A stretch of DNA of 64,000 bases from Herminiimonas arsenitoxidans (GTDB lineage Bacteria; Pseudomonadota; Gammaproteobacteria; Burkholderiales; Burkholderiaceae_D). The stretch covers positions 434,001 through 498,000 of the forward strand of contig NZ_LT671418.1 of NCBI RefSeq assembly GCF_900130075.1, in the 5' to 3' direction. Below the pieces are notes generated by a model that did no database searches, was not told where the DNA came from, and saw nothing but the letters and a program-made list of their open reading frames with translations. Within the stretch, counting starts at the first letter, position 1. Every line of letters begins with the position of its first letter. The position numbers were made by a program, and so were the translations under genes. Shown in pieces: positions 61,568-64,000 of the stretch.

Positions 61568-63745
61568 TTAGAAATCGAATACGGTCTTCAACATCACCGT
61601 TCGTGGATTACCAACGGGGACCCAATTGGCACTTGAAGCACCCGCAAAATATTCCTTATCGAAGAGATTTTTGATGTTCAACTGTACGCGATAGCCTTGT
61701 CCTTGGTAGGAAACGTTGGCATCAGCCACCGTATAAGACGGGACAGTATATGCATTATTGGTAGCCGTCTTTGCACCGACATATCGGACACCAAATCCTG
61801 CTCCCCAACCTTCAAGCGCGCCAGTAAAGCGATAGTTCGCCAGGAAATTGGCTGTTTTACGCGCTACGTTCGGGAGGCGTTGCCCAACGGTTCCAAATTG
61901 TCCCGCTGAGGCCTCGGTAATAACCGCATCTAAAACTGATAATGCGCCCGATAATTGCCAGCCATTCTTGAGGTCTGCTGCAATTTCTGCTTCGTACCCT
62001 TTGGTTGTTTGTTCACCAATTGCGATTTTATATAAAGGATTGGCATCGTCAGTCTGGGATACATTCCTACGCTTCAAATCATAGTAAGCAAGGCTGGCAC
62101 TGAGTCGCTTGTCGTCAGACAGAAACTTCACACCTATCTCTGCTTGTTTGCCTTCTTCGGGCTTGATTGGATTACCGCCGAAAGTGGTCTCAGTTTGCGG
62201 CAGGAAGGAAGTGGCATAGCTGATGTAGGGAGCGACGTTTTGTGTGGCTTTGTACACAAAACCGACATGGCCGGTATTTGCACTATTCTCCGTATTTGTA
62301 TTCGTATTCGCAGTTGCTGTGACTGTGGGTACAGACTTAAGTGGATACACCGTACTCAATCTGGCTTTATCGTGGCGTAGCGACATACTCATGCTCAACT
62401 GCTCATTGAACTCAATGTAATCACGTAGATATAGCCCGTTCTGGGCAAGAGTAATGTCAGCGATTCCTATATCGTTCTGATAGCCGCATGCTGTAACAGC
62501 ACGGCCGTAAACAGGGTTATAAATATTCTGGGCAGCGATAGAGCAACGTTTGCTGTCTTTGTAAAGCTTGTCGTACATCACATCAACGCCGACCATTACA
62601 TTGTGTTTGAGTCCGCCCCAATTGAATGTCTTCGCGATATTCGTGTCGAGGCCGTCAGAGCGTCCCGAAAAATTTTGACTTAGAACATTTCGACTGAAAT
62701 TCCCGGCTGCATTCGGAGCGCTGGTTATGTTCGCGAGTTGACCCGTCATGTCCATATCCAGATGACGGTAGGTTTGATTCAGCGTCCATCCATTGTCAAA
62801 GCGATGAGTCAGCACATAGCCTATGGATTTTTGCTCTGCATCATATGGTGCGACGGTGTAATCGCCGGTAAAGAAGCTCTGTGGCACGGATATGCCATTG
62901 TTCACCAATGACGTGGCGGCAACGGGAAGTCCCTGTTGACGTACGTAATTACGCTGATTGATCGCTGCCAGAATGGTGAAGTCTGTTCTTGCACCGAGGT
63001 CCAGGGAAATAGACGGCGCGATGTAGCGATTCCTGTACCACACGCCATCGGTCGGATCATCGGAGTTCATTGCCATGCCATTGACACGGAATGCGGCTTT
63101 TCCATTTTCGGAATTCAGCGGCCGTCCAAAATCAAAAGTACCTTGCAGGTATCCATAATTGCCCACTGTGAATCCGACTTGATTAAACGCTTCAGCGCGC
63201 GGGCGCTTGCTAATCACATTGACGGTCCCACCTGGTGTGACTTGTCCGAAGTAAATGGACGCAGGGCCTTTGACGACCTCGATACGTTCTGCTCCATATA
63301 TTTCCTGTGCCACCCAGTTGGCTTGCCCGATTCTGAGTCCATCGAGATACATCGTATCGGAAGCACTTTGACCCCGGATCATGAAGTCATCCCAGCCACG
63401 ACGACCAAGTGTTGAGGAAGTCACGCCAGCGACAGTTTCAATTGCCTCGTCCAAGGTTGTGGCCTGCCTGGCATCCATGAGTTCGCGCGTGACGACGGAA
63501 ATTGATTGCGGTGTTTCAAACAAAGGCTTGTCAGATTTAGTCGTTGAAACAGTCTGAGTAGAAAACCCATCCTGATTGACACCTATAACTTGAATCTGAG
63601 GCAGAACAGAGTGTTCTGCTGCAGTTTGCTGAGAATCACTCTCCTGAGCATTTGCCGAAGAAATGACGCCAGTAGTAGAAAGAAGGAAAAGTGCGAGTCG
63701 AATTGCTGTGATAGAAGGGCGAAGTTGCAAGTTGGAAACGTACAT
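61568..63745 (-). CDS. TonB-dependent siderophore receptor
   Basis: A 725-aa outer-membrane transporter. A signal peptide ends at ISSANA. The TonB-box/plug region (residues about 60-190) has FETPQSISVVTRELMDARQATTLDEAIETVAGV and APSIYFG-type plug sequence (KGPASIYFGQVTPGGTVNVISKRP). The 22-strand barrel follows, ending in NIKNLFDKEYFAG and the C-terminal FDF. This fits ferric hydroxamate/ferrichrome-type receptors; the siderophore is not predictable. A Fur box overlaps its upstream region, so it is iron-repressed. Confidence 0.95.
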   Translation of the reverse strand: MYVSNLQLRPSITAIRLALFLLSTTGVISSANAQESDSQQTAAEHSVLPQIQVIGVNQDGFSTQTVSTTKSDKPLFETPQSISVVTRELMDARQATTLDEAIETVAGVTSSTLGRRGWDDFMIRGQSASDTMYLDGLRIGQANWVAQEIYGAERIEVVKGPASIYFGQVTPGGTVNVISKRPRAEAFNQVGFTVGNYGYLQGTFDFGRPLNSENGKAAFRVNGMAMNSDDPTDGVWYRNRYIAPSISLDLGARTDFTILAAINQRNYVRQQGLPVAATSLVNNGISVPQSFFTGDYTVAPYDAEQKSIGYVLTHRFDNGWTLNQTYRHLDMDMTGQLANITSAPNAAGNFSRNVLSQNFSGRSDGLDTNIAKTFNWGGLKHNVMVGVDVMYDKLYKDSKRCSIAAQNIYNPVYGRAVTACGYQNDIGIADITLAQNGLYLRDYIEFNEQLSMSMSLRHDKARLSTVYPLKSVPTVTATANTNTNTENSANTGHVGFVYKATQNVAPYISYATSFLPQTETTFGGNPIKPEEGKQAEIGVKFLSDDKRLSASLAYYDLKRRNVSQTDDANPLYKIAIGEQTTKGYEAEIAADLKNGWQLSGALSVLDAVITEASAGQFGTVGQRLPNVARKTANFLANYRFTGALEGWGAGFGVRYVGAKTATNNAYTVPSYTVADANVSYQGQGYRVQLNIKNLFDKEYFAGASSANWVPVGNPRTVMLKTVFDF

Positions 63746-63763
63746 TCAAAAACTCAATTAATT

Positions 63764-63782
63764 AATAATGATTCTCATTATC
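63764..63782. promoter_or_regulatory. Fur box of the siderophore receptor
   Basis: AATAATGATTCTCATTATC matches the 19-bp Fur consensus at 16 of 19 positions and lies 19 bases upstream of the receptor start codon, where it would block its promoter under iron repletion. Confidence 0.85.
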
Positions 63783-63913
63783 GTTTATTTGAGGTTGGAC
63801 GGAAAGCAATTTAATGTCATTTGTTGCAAGTGCCACGCATGACAGGCTACTCGCTGCTAGCTATTGCGTGAATGACATCTAGTGCTGGGAAGGTATACAT
63901 CAGATCAGAAGCA

Positions 63914-63932
63914 CGGACACCAGAGGTGTCCG
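63914..63932. terminator. Hairpin near the right edge
   Basis: CGGACACC (63914-63921) pairs perfectly with GGTGTCCG (63925-63932) with a 3-base loop, followed rightward by CGTCTGTTTTAG. It lies 30 bases past the end of a possible leftward gene at the window edge. Confidence 0.4.
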
Positions 63933-63961
63933 CGTCTGTTTTAGTACTGAGGGTTATTGCG

Positions 63962-64000
63962 TCAAATATTAATTACTTGTGCTGCAGCATCAATCTTTTT
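63962..64000 (-). CDS. Possible C-terminal end of a gene beyond the window
   Basis: On the minus strand the last 39 bases read as 12 codons and a stop (KKIDAAAQVINI). The residues look protein-like and a hairpin follows downstream, so this may be the end of a leftward gene that starts outside the window. Too short to identify. Confidence 0.25.
   Translation of the reverse strand, partial: KKIDAAAQVINI

Overview
The window looks like an ordinary chromosomal segment of a betaproteobacterium, most likely an Oxalobacteraceae member close to Herminiimonas or Janthinobacterium. This is inferred from the protein types (CbpA/CbpM, AaeXAB-type efflux, an ESPR-bearing autotransporter, many LysR/MarR/ArsR/TetR regulators), a moderate base composition and dense gene packing. 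I see no rRNA, tRNA, CRISPR array, insertion sequence or phage gene.

Layout. 1-4.6 kb: a diverged DnaJ/CbpA paralogue, a methyltransferase, small proteins and the DEAD-box helicase DbpA. 5-8.1 kb: the glyoxylate shunt (aceA, aceB). 8.3-13.2 kb: a MarR regulator with a tautomerase, a VOC protein, a DMT exporter, and a LysR regulator divergent from an MFS exporter. 13.4-18.7 kb: a five-gene overlapping efflux operon (outer-membrane lipoprotein, MarR, FUSC pump, DUF1656 protein, HlyD adaptor). 18.8-20.1 kb: an FMN reductase divergent from soxR, with a SoxR-type promoter and a consensus-like LexA box between them. 20.4-23 kb: an acetyltransferase, a TauE-type permease and a SUMF1-like periplasmic protein. 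23.3-29.2 kb: an unusual group made of an orphan PAS/winged-helix regulator, a large secreted protein ending in a jacalin-like lectin domain, and a TPR-secretin. 29.3-39.2 kb: a TAXI binding protein, cbpM-cbpA, a VIT-type transporter, a nitronate monooxygenase-like enzyme, AsmA, psd, a DedA-rhodanese fusion and MarC.

39.2-47.8 kb: an ArsR-SRPBCC pair, then a formamide module (fmdA, fmdB, amiS) divergent from a sensor kinase fused to an NCS1 permease and its LuxR-type response regulator, then rnk with a coupled small ORF. 48.3-64 kb: a TauE permease, smpB, a repeat-rich type V autotransporter, a YdeI-like protein, a methyltransferase that appears to lack a normal start codon, a TetR-MFS pair, a DTW-domain tRNA enzyme behind a LysR gene, an SDR oxidoreductase, a secreted PLD nuclease and a Fur-boxed TonB-dependent siderophore receptor.

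The three places most worth a second look are the lectin/TPR-secretin locus (23.3-29.2 kb), the permease-kinase facing the formamidase operon (40.3-47.2 kb), and the SoxR/LexA control region of the FMN reductase (19.40-19.59 kb). All coordinates come from reading the sequence; family names are recognised from motifs and have not been checked by database search.
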